Assembly: GCF_029227915.1 (NCBI RefSeq) | Contig: NC_079876.1 | Location: 9,426,001 to 9,490,000 of the forward strand | DNA length: 64,000 nt | Source of the DNA: Hydractinia symbiolongicarpus | Taxonomy: Eukaryota; Cnidaria; Hydrozoa; Anthoathecata; Hydractiniidae | Direction of reading: 5' to 3' | In this document: piece by piece, positions 62,984 through 64,000 of the stretch | Layout: the number at the start of each line of letters is the position of its first letter | Position numbering within the stretch: position 1 is the first letter of the stretch | Notes under the pieces: model-generated | What the model was told of the DNA's origin: nothing | The model's input: the letters and a program-made list of their open reading frames with translations, nothing else | Databases searched by the model: none | Translations under genes and position numbers: made by a program

Positions 62984-64000
62984 TTACAGCGGGCGCTGTG
63001 ATACCGCTTCATTTAAAAATTAAGATAAAAAAGTTACTTTTTAACTGTTTGACCAATCCTAGCCGGTAGCGCACGCTGAAGAAATAGCAACAGTTTCAAA
63101 TACTACATTTCACTGACTTTCTATCGATGTCAGTCAGTTTGAGTTACAACGGTTGGGTCACATATTCGTACCAACATGTATTTAGCGATATTTATCTGTT
63201 ATTACTAGGTTGCATTGCTTTTAACAGTGAAACGATTGGATGTGGGACTTAATTTAACTAACTTTGGATTGTTACCTGCTAAATGTGATAAATGTGACAA
63301 TTGGACTCCAAGAAATAACATTCATCTTAATTTGACATGATTGCCGGAACTCAGCGATTACACTGGGCGCTGTGGTAGCGCTTCATTTAAAAACTTAGAT
63401 GAATAAGTATTTTTTTACTGTGGGACCAATCCTAGCCGTTATCCCGCGCTGAAGAAATAGAGACAGTTTCAAAACCTACATTTCATTGACTTTCTAACAG
63501 TGTCAATCCGTTTGTGTTACAACGGTGAAGTCACATATTCGTACCAACATGTACTTCGTGGTGTCTTTCCGGTATTACTAGGTTGTTTCGCTTTTTAACA
63601 GTGAAACGATTGACTGTGGGACTTAATTGAACTGATTTTGGGCTGTAACCTTATAATTGAAAAAGTAAGACAATTGGACTCCAAGAAATAACATTCTTCT
63701 TAATCTGACATGATTGCCGCAACTCAGCGATTACACTGGTCGCTGTGGTAGCGCTTCATTTGAAAATTAAGATAAATAAAGTCACTTTTTAGCCGTGGGA
63801 CGAATCCTAACCGTTAGCGCGCGCTGAAGAAATAGAGACAGTTTCAAATACTACTTTTCACGGACTTTCTATCGATGTCAGTCCGTTTGAGTTACAACGG
63901 TTGTGTCACATATTCGTACCAACATGCATTTGGCGATATTTATCTGATATTACTAGGTTGCATCGCTTTTAACAGTGAACCATTTGAATGTGGGACTTAA
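62984..64000. repeat. Second copy of the right-end 4-mer, truncated by the window (monomers 168-170)
   Basis: Starts are 62984 (T3), 63358 (T4) and 63731 (T5, cut at 270 bp). They repeat 61489 onward with a shift of 1495 bp. Small differences are visible, such as GGAGTTAATT against GGACTTAATT and GAAGAAGTAAG against GAAAAAGTAAG. The array clearly continues past the window. Confidence 0.88.

Larger units (their letters stand above)
42076..64000. repeat. Satellite array, right part (end of monomer 111 to partial monomer 170)
   Basis: The same satellite resumes after the transposon in exactly the phase at which it was interrupted. Monomer 111 spans 40978-42106, and removing the 752-bp element plus one 4-bp target duplication leaves 373 bp, a normal monomer. 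The array then runs to the window end, where monomer 170 (start 63731) is cut after 270 bp. No gene, RNA gene or second transposon is visible. Orientation is the same as in the left part. Confidence 0.98.

Noticed and set aside
1-64000. Short open reading frames within monomers, on both strands
   Set aside because: The period is not a multiple of three, stops recur in every frame of each monomer, the same fragments repeat with every copy, and there is no signal peptide, domain or codon bias.
1-64000. CRISPR array
   Set aside because: The repeat is about 373 bp with no short repeat and unique spacer pattern. The variation is between monomer types, not spacers.
1-64000. Ribosomal DNA spacer, 5S array, histone cluster or telomere repeats
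   Set aside because: No rRNA, tRNA or histone sequence and no short telomeric tandem is visible in the monomer.
1-64000. Bacterial or viral origin
   Set aside because: There is no coding density, operon or phage gene. A pure satellite array with a TTAA-flanked transposon is eukaryotic in character.

Overview
This window is one continuous block of eukaryotic satellite DNA. I find no protein-coding gene and no recognisable RNA gene. Cut at the sequence TTACAC, where the window happens to begin, it holds 169 complete monomers and one partial monomer. All are head to tail in the same orientation. Lengths run from 365 to 375 bp, and most are 372 or 373 bp. The array is moderately AT-rich. It is broken once, at 41324-42075, by a 752-bp non-autonomous DNA transposon flanked by TTAA, which has the hallmarks of the piggyBac superfamily. 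The organism cannot be named from this sequence. A homogenised array of this size together with a piggyBac-type element points to a eukaryote, most likely an animal. A centromeric or pericentromeric location is plausible but not shown.

The monomers fall into recurring types, which I call T1 to T8. T1 (373 bp) and T2 (372 bp) alternate as a dimer of about 745 bp in several stretches (1120-4095, 17125-25692). T3 (374 bp), T4 (372 bp), T5 (375 bp) and T6 (373 bp) form a cassette that usually follows T2 in the fixed order T2-T3-T4-T5-T6. T7 and T8 are T1-like bodies with other heads. Many monomers are hybrids that change type partway along, which is the mark of unequal crossing-over or gene conversion.

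Higher-order repeats (HORs) lie on top of this. There is a 5-mer duplication of 1866 bp at 5.3-8.6 kb, a 9-mer of 3344 bp at 8574-14513, and a 6-mer of 2235 bp at 21.1-25.5 kb. Further on are 4-mers of about 1490 bp at 28.3-33.1 kb, a 9-mer of 3360 bp at 32.8-38.4 kb, and a 9-mer of 3356 bp at 47.4-54.1 kb whose two copies looked identical wherever I compared them. A partial third copy of the last one lies at 55.2-57.2 kb, and a 4-mer of 1495 bp is at the right end. Nine monomers is a recurrent unit size although the composition differs each time.

Two short dyad symmetries per monomer are the most interesting local signal. One is a GCGCT/AGCGC stem near the monomer start. The other is a stem around monomer offset 115-155. 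In T3 and T5 this second stem keeps seven perfect base pairs through a paired T-A to G-C change. T4 keeps a six-pair stem with its partner arm shifted. These are candidates for a conserved DNA or RNA structure, although the independent substitutions supporting them are few.
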